Shown: piece by piece, positions 8,452 through 17,507 of the stretch
Numbering within the stretch: position 1 is the stretch's first letter
How the letters are laid out: each line of letters opens with the position of its first letter
DNA from: Prolixibacteraceae bacterium
GTDB lineage: Bacteria > Bacteroidota > Bacteroidia > Bacteroidales > Prolixibacteraceae
Direction of reading: 5' to 3'
Assembly: GCA_025355875.1 (NCBI GenBank)
Contig: JANXYV010000028.1
Location: 1 to 64,000, forward strand
DNA length: 64,000 nucleotides
Program-made: the position numbers and the translations under genes
The notes under the pieces: model-generated
The model's input: only the letters and a program-made list of their open reading frames with translations
The model's database searches: none
Told to the model about the DNA's origin: nothing

Positions 8452-9255
8452 ATGGAAAAGAAAAAAGTCTTATTTATTTCTTCGGAAATTACACCTTATC
8501 TTCCAGAGACAGAAATGTCTAAAAAATCCAGACATCTCCCACAGGGAATTCAGGAAAGAGGAAAGGAAATCCGGACTTTTATGCCACGGTATGGTTGTGT
8601 GAACGAACGTCGGAATCAATTGCATGAAGTGATACGCTTGTCAGGGATGAACTTAATTATTGATGATACCGACCATCCGTTGATTATTAAAGTAGCTTAC
8701 ATCCAATCAGCCAGGATGCAGGTTTATTTTATCGATAACGAAGATTATTTTCAGCGCAAACATGTATTGAAGGATCCAAAAGGAAACGAATTTGCCGACA
8801 ATGATGAACGGGCAATTTTCTATGCCCGCGGGGTTCTTGAAACGGTTATAAAGTTGCGATGGGCACCGGATCTGATCCATTGCAGCGGATGGCTGACTTC
8901 ACTGGTTCCACTTTATATTAAAAAGGCCTATAACGATGACCCGTTGTTTGTGAATTCGAAAGTGATTTATTCAGTGTATCACGATGATTTTAAAAAGTCG
9001 CTGGATGCCAATTTTCGGAACAAGCTTAAAATGAATAAGATATCAGATGAAGATACTGAGCTTGTTGATGATCCGAGTTATGTAAATGTGACCAAGCAAG
9101 CTATTTTATATTCGGATGCCATTATCCAGGGAAGCCCCAAAATAAACCCTGAGATTGCGGAATACATACAATCTTCAGATAAATTGTTTTTAGACTACCA
9201 ACCGGAACATACCTATATTGATGCTTACAATGATTTCTATGATAAGGTGTTGTAA
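8452..9255 (+). CDS. Starch/glycogen-synthase-like protein, N-terminal domain only
   Basis: The opening (KVLFISSEITPYLPE) and the central part (YARGVLETVIKLRWAPDLIHCSGWLTSLVPLY, with the break at WAPD) resemble the N-terminal Rossmann domain of family GT5 synthases. It has only 267 residues and lacks the C-terminal glycosyltransferase domain. The ADP-glucose-binding KVGGL motif, which the full GlgA at 41939-43354 keeps, is replaced here by sequence without the glycine pair (ETEMSKKSRHLP). It therefore cannot work as an ordinary glycogen synthase. It sits next to panC and upstream of the DUF4270 gene, and its function is unknown. A binding or regulatory role is possible but only inference. Confidence 0.75.
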   Translation: MEKKKVLFISSEITPYLPETEMSKKSRHLPQGIQERGKEIRTFMPRYGCVNERRNQLHEVIRLSGMNLIIDDTDHPLIIKVAYIQSARMQVYFIDNEDYFQRKHVLKDPKGNEFADNDERAIFYARGVLETVIKLRWAPDLIHCSGWLTSLVPLYIKKAYNDDPLFVNSKVIYSVYHDDFKKSLDANFRNKLKMNKISDEDTELVDDPSYVNVTKQAILYSDAIIQGSPKINPEIAEYIQSSDKLFLDYQPEHTYIDAYNDFYDKVL

Positions 9256-9289
9256 GAATTTAGGGTTAATAATTTTAAAAAATTCATTG

Positions 9290-10663
9290 GTGAAAGAGGA
9301 AAACAAAACTTTATTCAAATTCGCGATCGGATTTGCATTGATGCTTATTACTTTTTTTGGTTGCTCCACCGATCCCGGAAAAGCAGGATTGGGATTATTA
9401 CCTGTCGGCGATTTGATTGTTGTTGGCAAAACGACTGACACAAACATCCAATCGTATACCAAATCGGATGAGATACAGCGAACCGACGAATCGAACTATA
9501 ACTTGCTGGGTACTTTCAACGACCCGGTTTTTGGTAAAACCATTGCCGATTTTGCCTGCCAGTATCGTTTAAGCGGATACCCGGCCTTTAAGAAGGTGAG
9601 CCAAATTGACTCACTGGTGCTATATCTGGCTTATAAAGAAATTTATGGAGATACGCTTACTCCTCAGCACTTTAAGATATACGAACTTGCTTCTGACATT
9701 CCTTACGACGACAAGTTTTACCAGAATACCAACCTGAAAGCATTGGCAAATAGTGAAGTGCTTGCCGAAAAAACCTATATCCCGAAATTCAGGCTTGATT
9801 CGTTGACAAACCTTTACGGATCTACCAAAAAGATACCAAAAGATACAGTAACTCAGGAAATTCCTTTCAAACTTAGTGCTACCCTAATCAATAAGCTTGT
9901 GTCAGCGGATACCCTGACCAATTCAGACAACGACCGTTTTCTGCAATATTTTAAAGGTTTGTATATCGAAACGACTGACTTAACTCAGCAGGGAACCCTG
10001 TTGAAAGTATTGGGATCGGGAATGGTGATGTACTATCACCTGGAAAATGATACAACTAAGTATAGTTTTACCTATAAAAATAATACCAACTCGTCGCGGG
10101 TTAGCCGCTTTGTGCACGATTACTCCAAAACTACCTTCTATGCTAACCTTGACAAAGAAACCGTTCAGGACAGTTTGATCTATGCCCAAACTACTGGTGG
10201 AATTCGATCCAAAATATACATTCCTGATCTTGGAATCTGGTCGAAACTGATTCCTGAAATGGCGGGCAATCCTGATACTGCCCACCTGACGATAAATAAA
10301 GCCGAACTCATTATTAAGCTCGACACCATGATGAGCCAACCAAGGTTATTCAGGCCATCGGAGCAATTGGTTTTATCCGTAATCGGCAAAACAGAATCGG
10401 GTAAGGATACGATTTATCTTCCATCTGATCATACTTTTTCTCCGGTATATTATGACGGTACGTACAACATCATTGACAGAACCTACCGGTTTAATATTGC
10501 CCAACACATTCAGGATTTAATTTCAAAGAAAGAGGGCAAGAAAAATTACGGGTTCTACCTTGAAACTGCCTATAAAAATTCAACCAGCAGAAGAGTGGTT
10601 TTAAAAGGTGCAGCCAGCAAAACCGGTATGCGCCTGGAAGTTACATATTCAAAAGTAAAATAG
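9290..10663 (+). CDS. DUF4270 family lipoprotein
   Basis: This envelope lipoprotein belongs to a family found mainly in Bacteroidota and has no established role. A hydrophobic N-terminus ends in the lipobox ITFFGC. To use it as a signal peptide, translation must start near GTG 9290 or TTG 9287. The longest frame (from 9218) overlaps the upstream gene and gives an unlikely N-terminus. From 9290 the protein has 457 residues. The rest is rich in beta-strand pattern (TKYSFTYKNNTNSSR, LVLSVIGKTESGKDTI) and ends AASKTGMRLEVTYSK, typical of the family. It lies 34 bases before glmS and may be co-transcribed with it. Confidence 0.82.
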   Translation: MKEENKTLFKFAIGFALMLITFFGCSTDPGKAGLGLLPVGDLIVVGKTTDTNIQSYTKSDEIQRTDESNYNLLGTFNDPVFGKTIADFACQYRLSGYPAFKKVSQIDSLVLYLAYKEIYGDTLTPQHFKIYELASDIPYDDKFYQNTNLKALANSEVLAEKTYIPKFRLDSLTNLYGSTKKIPKDTVTQEIPFKLSATLINKLVSADTLTNSDNDRFLQYFKGLYIETTDLTQQGTLLKVLGSGMVMYYHLENDTTKYSFTYKNNTNSSRVSRFVHDYSKTTFYANLDKETVQDSLIYAQTTGGIRSKIYIPDLGIWSKLIPEMAGNPDTAHLTINKAELIIKLDTMMSQPRLFRPSEQLVLSVIGKTESGKDTIYLPSDHTFSPVYYDGTYNIIDRTYRFNIAQHIQDLISKKEGKKNYGFYLETAYKNSTSRRVVLKGAASKTGMRLEVTYSKVK

Positions 10664-10697
10664 TCCCCCATTTTCGATCACCTCAAAATTAAATCGT

Positions 10698-12536
10698 ATG
10701 TGTGGAATTGTTGGTTATATTGGTGAAAGGGATGTTTATCCAATTTTAATTCAGGGACTTCAACGTCTCGAATATCGTGGTTACGATTCAGCCGGACTGG
10801 CTATTTATAATGAAACCTTAAAAGTTTTCAAGTGCAAGGGCCGTGTTTCGGACCTCGAAAAACACGTTGCCGGCGAAGACATCAGCGGGCATATTGGGAT
10901 TGGCCACACCCGTTGGGCCACCCACGGCGAACCCAACGACCGGAATGCTCACCCGCATACCTCGATGAATGGCGACTTTGTGCTGGTTCACAACGGAATT
11001 ATAGAAAACTATGCTGAACTAAAGGCTGATCTTCTTAAGAAAGGATATTCATTTCAGTCGGATACCGACACTGAAGTTCTGGTCAACCTGATCGAATACT
11101 TTTATAAAAACGTGGAAGGTGCCAATGCTGAGATTGCAGTAAGATTGGCTCTATCGAAGGTGGTTGGCGCTTATGGAATTGTGGTGATCTGCAAAAACGA
11201 GAAAAATCAGCTGATTGCAGCACGCAAAGGAAGTCCATTGGTAATTGGGATAGGCCGTGGCGAATATTTCATAGGTTCAGATGCCACTCCGATTGTTCCT
11301 TACACTGACAGTGTTATTTATCTGAATGATAATGATGTGGCCATCATGAATAAAGATAGCCTGACCTTAAAAACAGTTGAAAATATTCCGGTAGCGTTCA
11401 AAATTACCAAGGTTGACATGACTATTGGCGATTTGGAAAAAGGAGATTTCGAACATTTTATGCTAAAAGAAATCTTCGAGCAACCAAAAACCATCGAAGA
11501 CACTTTCCGGGGCCGGATTACTCCGGATCATACTGATATCGTGCTCGGCGGATTGCTCGACGTATTCCCCAATATATTGAAGGCACGGAGAATCATAATA
11601 ATTGGATGCGGAACCTCGTGGCATGCAGCTCTGGTGGGTGAATACCTGATTGAAGAATTTGCCCGGATTCCGGTTGAGGTAGAATATGCTTCCGAATTTC
11701 GTTACCGCAATCCGATTCTGAACAGCGATGATGTGGTAATTGCAATCACTCAGAGCGGAGAAACTGCTGATACCTTGGCGGCCTTGCGAATGGCCAAAGA
11801 AAAAGGCGCAACGATTCTGGGTATCTGCAATGTGGTTGGTTCGAGCATTGCACGCGAAACCGATGGCGGCGTTTACACGCATGCCGGTGTCGAAATCGGG
11901 GTGGCTTCAACCAAAGCTTTCACAGCGCAGGTAACGGTTATCACACTTTTAGCCCTGAAATTAGCCAAAGAAAAAGGACAAATAACTACTGATCTCTACC
12001 GTGAACTCATTCAGGAATTAGCTGAAATTCCTGAAAAAGTAAAATCGATTCTGTTCAAACATCCACATATCAAAGAGGTAGCTGCTAAATACAAAGATTC
12101 GATCAACGCCTTATACCTGGGAAGAGGATATCTTTTCCCGGTGGCCTTGGAAGGCGCATTGAAGCTAAAGGAGATTTCGTACATCCATGCCGAAGGATAC
12201 GCTGCAGGTGAAATGAAACACGGCCCGATTGCTCTGGTCGACGACAATTTGCCTGTCGTTGTGGTTGCAGCCAAAGATCATTACTACGAGAAAATCGTGA
12301 GCAACATTCAGGAGGTAAAAGCGCGGCGGGGAAACATCATCGCGGTAGTTACCGAAGGCGACGACGGACTGAAAAACATGGTTAATGACCTGTTCGAAAT
12401 TCCTAAATCGCATCCGGCAGTTTCGCCATTGCTGGCCATTATTCCGTTGCAATTATTCTCCTACTACATTGCTGTTCTGCGCGGTTGCGATGTTGATCAA
12501 CCTCGGAACCTTGCAAAGAGCGTTACCGTCGAGTAG
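10698..12536 (+). CDS. glmS: Glutamine--fructose-6-phosphate aminotransferase (isomerizing)
   Basis: It makes glucosamine 6-phosphate from fructose 6-phosphate and glutamine, the first step toward UDP-GlcNAc for peptidoglycan and LPS. The start MCGIVGYIG gives the N-terminal nucleophile Cys2 of the glutaminase domain (1 to about 235, with GHTRWATHG). Two SIS domains follow (about 285-420 with GCGTSWHAA and QSGETADT, and 460-600 with EGALKLKEISYIHAEG). The end DQPRNLAKSVTVE is canonical. At 612 residues it is full length. No glmS ribozyme is visible in the 34 bases upstream. Confidence 0.97.
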   Translation: MCGIVGYIGERDVYPILIQGLQRLEYRGYDSAGLAIYNETLKVFKCKGRVSDLEKHVAGEDISGHIGIGHTRWATHGEPNDRNAHPHTSMNGDFVLVHNGIIENYAELKADLLKKGYSFQSDTDTEVLVNLIEYFYKNVEGANAEIAVRLALSKVVGAYGIVVICKNEKNQLIAARKGSPLVIGIGRGEYFIGSDATPIVPYTDSVIYLNDNDVAIMNKDSLTLKTVENIPVAFKITKVDMTIGDLEKGDFEHFMLKEIFEQPKTIEDTFRGRITPDHTDIVLGGLLDVFPNILKARRIIIIGCGTSWHAALVGEYLIEEFARIPVEVEYASEFRYRNPILNSDDVVIAITQSGETADTLAALRMAKEKGATILGICNVVGSSIARETDGGVYTHAGVEIGVASTKAFTAQVTVITLLALKLAKEKGQITTDLYRELIQELAEIPEKVKSILFKHPHIKEVAAKYKDSINALYLGRGYLFPVALEGALKLKEISYIHAEGYAAGEMKHGPIALVDDNLPVVVVAAKDHYYEKIVSNIQEVKARRGNIIAVVTEGDDGLKNMVNDLFEIPKSHPAVSPLLAIIPLQLFSYYIAVLRGCDVDQPRNLAKSVTVE

Positions 12537-12548
12537 TCACGAAAGGGT

Positions 12549-13448
12549 TCATTCTGGCATTTTGGGTGGTGTGTCTTCCTCCATATCCATATAAGGGGAT
12601 TCTAATCTCCTGCCCCGGTATTCGAACCGGTTTGCCATCATGTTCAGGATTTCATTCGCGCTGGTTTCGACCGGTTTGTTCGATACATTGATCACCGTAA
12701 AGCCGCCCTTTTCGAAAATGAAACTGGCATTTCTCAGTTCCAGTGCGACCAGTCTTTCATCCACATAACTGGTATTGCTGGTGTTATCAATACTTTTCAG
12801 TCGCTTCATGCGGTGTGATATCAATTGTCCGGAACTGATGCTGAGTCCAAAAACCCTGTTCGGATCAACTTCGAACAGTTCCTTAGGCGGATCAATTCCA
12901 TGAACCAATGGAATATTCGCCACTTTCCATCCGTACATGGCCAGGTAAACGCTCAAAGGTGTTTTTCCTGAACGCGATACACCGGTCAGGATAATTTCTG
13001 CCTGGTGAAGTCGGGTTGGCATTAATCCATCGTCATGATTCAAGGTAAATTCAATGGCTTCTATCCGGTCGAAATACTGCTGGTTGATCTCCCGGTATAA
13101 ACCTGGCGTCTGAAGCGAAGGAATATCCAGTTTTTCATCCAGATAATCGGCCAGTTCGCCCATGTAATCAATGTGTTTCACTCCACGTTCAATGCAAATT
13201 CTGGTCAAATAGTCGCGCAACCGCCGGTTAACCATGGTATGGGTAATCAATCCTCCCTCAAGCCTGACTTTTTCGACCAATTGAAGCAATTGCTTTTCAC
13301 TGGTCACTTGTGGTACAATGATGACGGGTACATTGTTGTTTGGATATTGAATGAGCAACGAAAGAACCATATTGTTCCCGGCGAGTCCTTTCCCTCCTGA
13401 AACGACATAAATCGGTTCGGTCGGATTTACTTTTTGATCTGGATCCAT
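12549..13448 (-). CDS. Pyruvate, phosphate dikinase / PEP synthase regulatory protein (DUF299)
   Basis: This is a bifunctional kinase-phosphorylase that switches PEP synthase or pyruvate phosphate dikinase off by ADP-dependent phosphorylation and on by phosphorolysis. The family-defining P-loop GVSRSGKT is at residues 156-163, followed by TPLSVYLA and GWKVANIPLV. The C-terminal part has RMKRL and YVDERLVALEL. The length of 299 residues is slightly above the usual 270-280, with a short acidic tail. It converges with glmS at a distance of 12 bases. Its target enzyme is not in the window, so which of the two it controls cannot be told. Confidence 0.9.
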   Translation of the reverse strand: MDPDQKVNPTEPIYVVSGGKGLAGNNMVLSLLIQYPNNNVPVIIVPQVTSEKQLLQLVEKVRLEGGLITHTMVNRRLRDYLTRICIERGVKHIDYMGELADYLDEKLDIPSLQTPGLYREINQQYFDRIEAIEFTLNHDDGLMPTRLHQAEIILTGVSRSGKTPLSVYLAMYGWKVANIPLVHGIDPPKELFEVDPNRVFGLSISSGQLISHRMKRLKSIDNTSNTSYVDERLVALELRNASFIFEKGGFTVINVSNKPVETSANEILNMMANRFEYRGRRLESPYMDMEEDTPPKMPE

Positions 13449-13595
13449 TTTTATCGGTTTTATTTCTGAACAATCCGAAACTAAAAATGGTTCTGAATCT
13501 CACCAAAATTAAAAAATTAGGTTTTTTGTTTACTAAACTAACTTAAATTCTTAATTTGGCTTACTCGTTGAGACATAAACTTTAAATTCAATCTT

Positions 13596-14693
13596 ATGTA
13601 TATCGCTGATAACAATCGGTACGACCAAATGCCCTATAACAATTGCGGGAAATGGGGTTTAAAACTTCCGGCTATTTCGCTTGGATTGTGGCACAATTTC
13701 GGTGGGGTAGATGTGTTCGAAAACGGCCGTGCAATGTGCCGACGTGCTTTTAATCTGGGAATCACCCATTTCGATCTGGCCAACAATTACGGCCCACCTC
13801 CCGGTTCAGCTGAGGAAAACTTTGGCAAAATTATGCAACTCGATCTGACACCCTATCGCGACGAACTGATCATTTCGACCAAAGCCGGTTACCTGATGTG
13901 GCCCGGACCGTATGGCGAATGGGGCAGCCGGAAATATTTGCTTTCGAGCCTCGATCAAAGCCTGAAACGGATGAATCTGGAATATGTGGATATCTTCTAT
14001 TCCCATCGCCCCGACCCAAATACGCCGCTCGAAGAAACCATGATGGCGCTCGATTCAGCCGTTCGTTCGGGGAAGGCTTTGTACGCCGGAATTTCAAACT
14101 ACCCGGCTGAAATGGCCGCCGAGGCATCCAAAATACTGAAAGAGCTGGGCACACCGTGCCTGATTCACCAACCCAAATATTCGATGTTCGAGCGTTGGGT
14201 GGAAGGGGGTTTGATGGATGTTCTCGGAAAAGAAGGAATCGGCTGCATCCCATTCTCTCCGCTGGCACAAGGATTATTAACCGATAAATACCTGAATGGA
14301 ATTCCTGAAGGTTCAAGAGCATCCAAATCATGGGGATTCCTGAGACCAGAACAAGTCGGACCAGCTATTGAAAAGGTAAAACAACTCAATGAGATTGCCA
14401 GGCTACGTGGTCAAACTCTGGCACAAATGGCATTGGTTTGGTTGCTCAAGGATGCGCGGGTAACTTCTGTGCTGATCGGGGCCAGCTCGGTCGTTCAGCT
14501 TGAAGATAATGTTGCAGCCTTAAATAACCGGAAGTTCACAATCGAAGAATTAAAACAAATCGAACAGATTCTTTCCGGTTCGAAAGCTGAACCTTCAGAA
14601 CCGAAAACCCAGGACAACCCAAATTCTTCAGATAAATCTTCTTCGAGAGGCGATTTCATGATGAACCTCGCCCGGAAGCTGGACAAACGATAA
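13596..14693 (+). CDS. Aldo/keto reductase, YghZ/GPR-like
   Basis: This NADPH-dependent carbonyl reductase is close in pattern to L-glyceraldehyde 3-phosphate reductase (YghZ) and Kv-beta-like proteins. Sequence ITHFDLANNYGPPPGSAEE holds the catalytic Asp and Tyr, ISTKAGY the Lys, and FYSHRPDP the His-containing strand. The NADP-binding C-terminus (SVLIGASSVVQLEDNVAAL) is intact. It has 365 residues, with a polar tail after about 330 (many Ser, Pro and Lys) that is longer than usual. It is separate from the folate genes by 92 bases. The substrate is inferred only from family likeness. Confidence 0.88.
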   Translation: MYIADNNRYDQMPYNNCGKWGLKLPAISLGLWHNFGGVDVFENGRAMCRRAFNLGITHFDLANNYGPPPGSAEENFGKIMQLDLTPYRDELIISTKAGYLMWPGPYGEWGSRKYLLSSLDQSLKRMNLEYVDIFYSHRPDPNTPLEETMMALDSAVRSGKALYAGISNYPAEMAAEASKILKELGTPCLIHQPKYSMFERWVEGGLMDVLGKEGIGCIPFSPLAQGLLTDKYLNGIPEGSRASKSWGFLRPEQVGPAIEKVKQLNEIARLRGQTLAQMALVWLLKDARVTSVLIGASSVVQLEDNVAALNNRKFTIEELKQIEQILSGSKAEPSEPKTQDNPNSSDKSSSRGDFMMNLARKLDKR

Positions 14694-14785
14694 ATTACAA
14701 AGGAAAAAGGCATGAGGGAAAACCGTATAATGAAGCGTTTCCTTTTTCTTCATTTCTTTTTCCTGATTTTAATAATAGAAAAGGA

Positions 14786-15514
14786 ATGATCAAAACAGCG
14801 CTCATCACCGGTGCAGCTAAACGGGTGGGGAAGGCAATTTCCATTCATCTGGCCAGTCGGGGATGGAACATTGCGATTCATTACAACTCCTCGGATTTTG
14901 ATGCCAGGAAGCTTCAGGAAGAGCTTTCGAGGGATTTCCCTGAACAGCAGTTTGAACTTTTTAAGGCTGACCTCAGCCAGGCCGACGAAGTTGAATCGTT
15001 GTTGCCAGCAGTGTTTGATACTTTGGGAAATCCCGGGTTGCTCGTTAACAACGCTTCTGTATTTGAACGGTCCTTCCTGGGTCAAACCACTACAGAATTG
15101 CTCGATCGCCAGATGAACGTTAATTTCAGGGCACCGTTTATTCTCACCCGAAATTTTGCCAAAATGGCAAAAAGTGGCCTGGTCATCAACTTTGTGGACA
15201 CGCGGATTGTTAATAACCAGTCCGGCTTTGCAGCCTACTCGCTTTCCAAAAAAACTTTATGGGAAATGACCAAAATGGCAGCTCTGGAGTTTGGACCAAA
15301 CATCAGGATTAACGCCATAGCGCCTGGATTAACTCTTCCGCCGGAAGAAAAAGGAGAAGATTATCTCCTGAAATTGGCCGGAGATATTGCAATGAAACGA
15401 CCAGGTGGATTGGATCCCATCCTGAAAAGCATGGATTTCATCCTGGAGAACGATTATCTGACCGGTCAGCTTCTGTTTTGCGACGGGGGCGAAAATCTTG
15501 GCTTAGCCAATTAA
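14786..15514 (+). CDS. FolM/pteridine-reductase-like short-chain dehydrogenase
   Basis: This NAD(P)H-dependent SDR probably reduces a pterin or dihydrofolate. The cofactor loop is TGAAKRVG (residues 8-15), the TGxxxRxG form seen in FolM and trypanosomatid PTR1 rather than the common TGxxxGIG. The usual catalytic Ser is replaced by Asp138 (FVDTR), 13 residues before Tyr151 in YSLSK. The same Asp-13-Tyr spacing occurs in PTR1. The product is 242 residues, and a purine-rich GAAAAGGA precedes the ATG. It is 12 bases before folB, and folK follows, so it belongs to a folate operon. Dihydromonapterin reductase or back-up dihydrofolate reductase are both possible. Confidence 0.82.
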   Translation: MIKTALITGAAKRVGKAISIHLASRGWNIAIHYNSSDFDARKLQEELSRDFPEQQFELFKADLSQADEVESLLPAVFDTLGNPGLLVNNASVFERSFLGQTTTELLDRQMNVNFRAPFILTRNFAKMAKSGLVINFVDTRIVNNQSGFAAYSLSKKTLWEMTKMAALEFGPNIRINAIAPGLTLPPEEKGEDYLLKLAGDIAMKRPGGLDPILKSMDFILENDYLTGQLLFCDGGENLGLAN

Positions 15515-15526
15515 ACTCAATCTGAA

Positions 15527-15880
15527 ATGGCATTAATACGAGTCAAAAAACTACTTCTCCGGACTTTCATCGGGTTTAATCCTGAAGAGATCGCTAATAA
15601 ACAGGATGTGGTGATCAATATCGAAATTGAAGCCGACATTTCGGAAGAGGCCTTGTTGGCAGATGAACCTGTTGGCATTTACAATTATAAAACCATTACC
15701 AAACAGGTCATCGAACTTGTTCAGGACAACCGTTTTAAACTGCTTGAAGTGCTCACCAAAAACATTCTCGACCTGATTATGGCCGATGAACGGGTCATCT
15801 GGGCACGGGTGGAGGTTGACAAACCTCACGCACTTCGTTTTGCCGAGTCTGTATCGTTCGAAATGGAGGCTGCCCGATGA
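15527..15880 (+). CDS. folB: Dihydroneopterin aldolase
   Basis: It cleaves 7,8-dihydroneopterin to 6-hydroxymethyl-dihydropterin and glycolaldehyde in folate synthesis. The family start (MALIRVKKLLLRTFIGFNPEE), Tyr54 in IYNYK and the catalytic Lys99 in the VEVDKP segment are present. It has 117 residues, the usual size for this octameric enzyme. Its stop overlaps the folK start by four bases (ATGA), so the two are translationally coupled and act in consecutive steps. Confidence 0.95.
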   Translation: MALIRVKKLLLRTFIGFNPEEIANKQDVVINIEIEADISEEALLADEPVGIYNYKTITKQVIELVQDNRFKLLEVLTKNILDLIMADERVIWARVEVDKPHALRFAESVSFEMEAAR

Positions 15881-16290
15881 ACCATTGCATCATTGGAATT
15901 GGCTCGAATATTGAGGCAGAAAAAAATATTTCAGAAATGTTGAGCCTTTTGGCTTGTGAGGTAAAAATCGTCCAGGTTTCGAAAATGGTTCAGACCAAAC
16001 CTATCGGGATAACCGATCAGGCTGATTTCATCAATGGAGCAGTTCGAATCCTGACAGAAATGGAACTGGAAACTTTATCGTTGTACCTCAAAAAGCTGGA
16101 AGACCAGATGGGCCGCGATCGAACCCAGAAAAAATTTGGGCCGCGGAATATTGATCTCGACATATTAATCTGGAACAATTCGGTGGTTGACGCTGATTAT
16201 TACACCCGCGATTTTCTTCGGAATGCGGCGGCTGAGTTGGGTTTTGAAGACAAAATTAATTTGGAAAGAAACGATCATGAGAAATTTTAA
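15877..16290 (+). CDS. folK: 2-amino-4-hydroxy-6-hydroxymethyldihydropteridine pyrophosphokinase
   Basis: It transfers pyrophosphate from ATP to 6-hydroxymethyl-dihydropterin, the substrate of dihydropteroate synthase. The pattern GIGSNIEAEKNI at the start, the QTKPIG loop, FINGAV and the metal-binding GPRNIDLDIL are all in place. At 137 residues it is a little shorter than E. coli HPPK (159), with the C-terminal region reduced. The start overlaps the folB stop. Its own end runs into the start of the lipoprotein esterase gene. Confidence 0.93.
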   Translation: MNHCIIGIGSNIEAEKNISEMLSLLACEVKIVQVSKMVQTKPIGITDQADFINGAVRILTEMELETLSLYLKKLEDQMGRDRTQKKFGPRNIDLDILIWNNSVVDADYYTRDFLRNAAAELGFEDKINLERNDHEKF

Positions 16291-17503
16291 AATGAACCGT
16301 ATTTATTTGCTGCTGGCTGTTTTTGCTGTTTTACTCCTGAATTCATGTACCAAGAATGACGTTCCGGTCACTGTAACCTATCAGCATTTCATCTCCAGTG
16401 AAGTCAAGACTACCATCACCAAAGACAGCGCACTTGCAAACTTCACCAAGCTTTCGCCCGACGCGGCATTTATCGGTGGATTTATCAAATATGACACGGA
16501 AGTACAAAAAGTGATCTACAAAACTACCTTGAAGGACAATAATATTCAGGCGTCCGGGCTGGTTTGTCTGCCCAAAACCCCGGGAAATTATCCGGTTTTA
16601 AGTTTCCAGAACGGAACAATGACCTTGCATAGCGATGCCCCCTCCGAATCGTACAACGACGATCTGTATAAGATCATCGAAAGCATTGCTTCCATGGGCT
16701 TTATAGTCACTATTCCCGATTATATAGGTTTTGGCGCTTCCTCCAATATTCCACATCCGTATCTCGATGCCAAATCTTCGACCCAAAGTATCCTTGATCT
16801 CTTGTGGGCCTCGAAAGAACTGGAATCCAGCGATAAAATTGTGGCCAAACCGACCAAAGACCTTTTTATTTTTGGATATTCGCTGGGGGGTTGGGCAACT
16901 ATGCAGCTACAGAAAACAATCGAGAAAAACTATGCCTCAGAATTCAATCTTGTTGCCAGTTCCTGTGGTGCAGGTCCATATTCGCTCGAATATATGAACA
17001 GCTACATTGTAGGTCTGGATAAATATCCAATGCCATATTTCCTGGCCTATTTGCTGAATTCGTTTCATACCATCGGCTCGTTCAGCAATCCTCTGAGCGA
17101 TTTCTTTCAGGAACCTTACGCCACCAACATTCCGGGATTATTTGATGGCGAACATTCCGGAGGATCGATCAATGCTGCTTTAACAACACAGCTTTCGTCC
17201 TTGTTAACACCGGAATATATCGCCGGATATGCAACCAGTTCAAAATATGAACAGGAACGAAGTGCCCTGACAGCCAATAGCATCGTTGCCTGGAACACAA
17301 CAATCCCTACCAGGCTATATCATGGCGAACTGGATGACTACATTCCGTTTAGTCTGAGCGAGAAAATGCTTAATGATTTTCGGGCTAAAGGGGTTTCAAA
17401 TACCGGGGTTCAACTCACCATTATTCCGGGGGCCGATCACTCCACCGGCGTTTATCAAACAGGTCTTCAGACCATTCTGTGGTTTTTGACCTTGAAAAAA
17501 TAA
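16277..17503 (+). CDS. Lipoprotein alpha/beta hydrolase (secretory-lipase-like esterase)
   Basis: This is a probable surface or periplasmic esterase. From ATG 16277 (preceded by GGAAAG) the signal peptide ends in the lipobox LLLNSC. The ATG at 16292 is an alternative, and frames starting earlier run through folK. The nucleophile elbow is GYSLGG, an Asp lies in GELDDYIPF and the His in PGADHST, giving a full Ser-Asp-His triad. Homologues include fungal-type secretory lipases and Bacteroidota DUF-type esterases of about 400 residues. The 14-base overlap with folK suggests co-transcription, but a functional link to folate is unlikely. Its substrate is not known. Confidence 0.82.
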   Translation: MRNFKMNRIYLLLAVFAVLLLNSCTKNDVPVTVTYQHFISSEVKTTITKDSALANFTKLSPDAAFIGGFIKYDTEVQKVIYKTTLKDNNIQASGLVCLPKTPGNYPVLSFQNGTMTLHSDAPSESYNDDLYKIIESIASMGFIVTIPDYIGFGASSNIPHPYLDAKSSTQSILDLLWASKELESSDKIVAKPTKDLFIFGYSLGGWATMQLQKTIEKNYASEFNLVASSCGAGPYSLEYMNSYIVGLDKYPMPYFLAYLLNSFHTIGSFSNPLSDFFQEPYATNIPGLFDGEHSGGSINAALTTQLSSLLTPEYIAGYATSSKYEQERSALTANSIVAWNTTIPTRLYHGELDDYIPFSLSEKMLNDFRAKGVSNTGVQLTIIPGADHSTGVYQTGLQTILWFLTLKK

Positions 17504-17507
17504 AGTT

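Noticed and set aside
9218-9289. Extended N-terminus of the DUF4270 protein
   Set aside because: It overlaps the preceding gene and would bury the lipoprotein signal behind 24 unlikely residues.
10664-10697. glmS ribozyme or riboswitch
   Set aside because: Only 34 bases lie between the stop and the start, too short for the ribozyme, and its core is not present.
16187-16276. Extended N-terminus of the esterase
   Set aside because: It runs inside folK. The signal peptide needs a start at 16277 or 16292.
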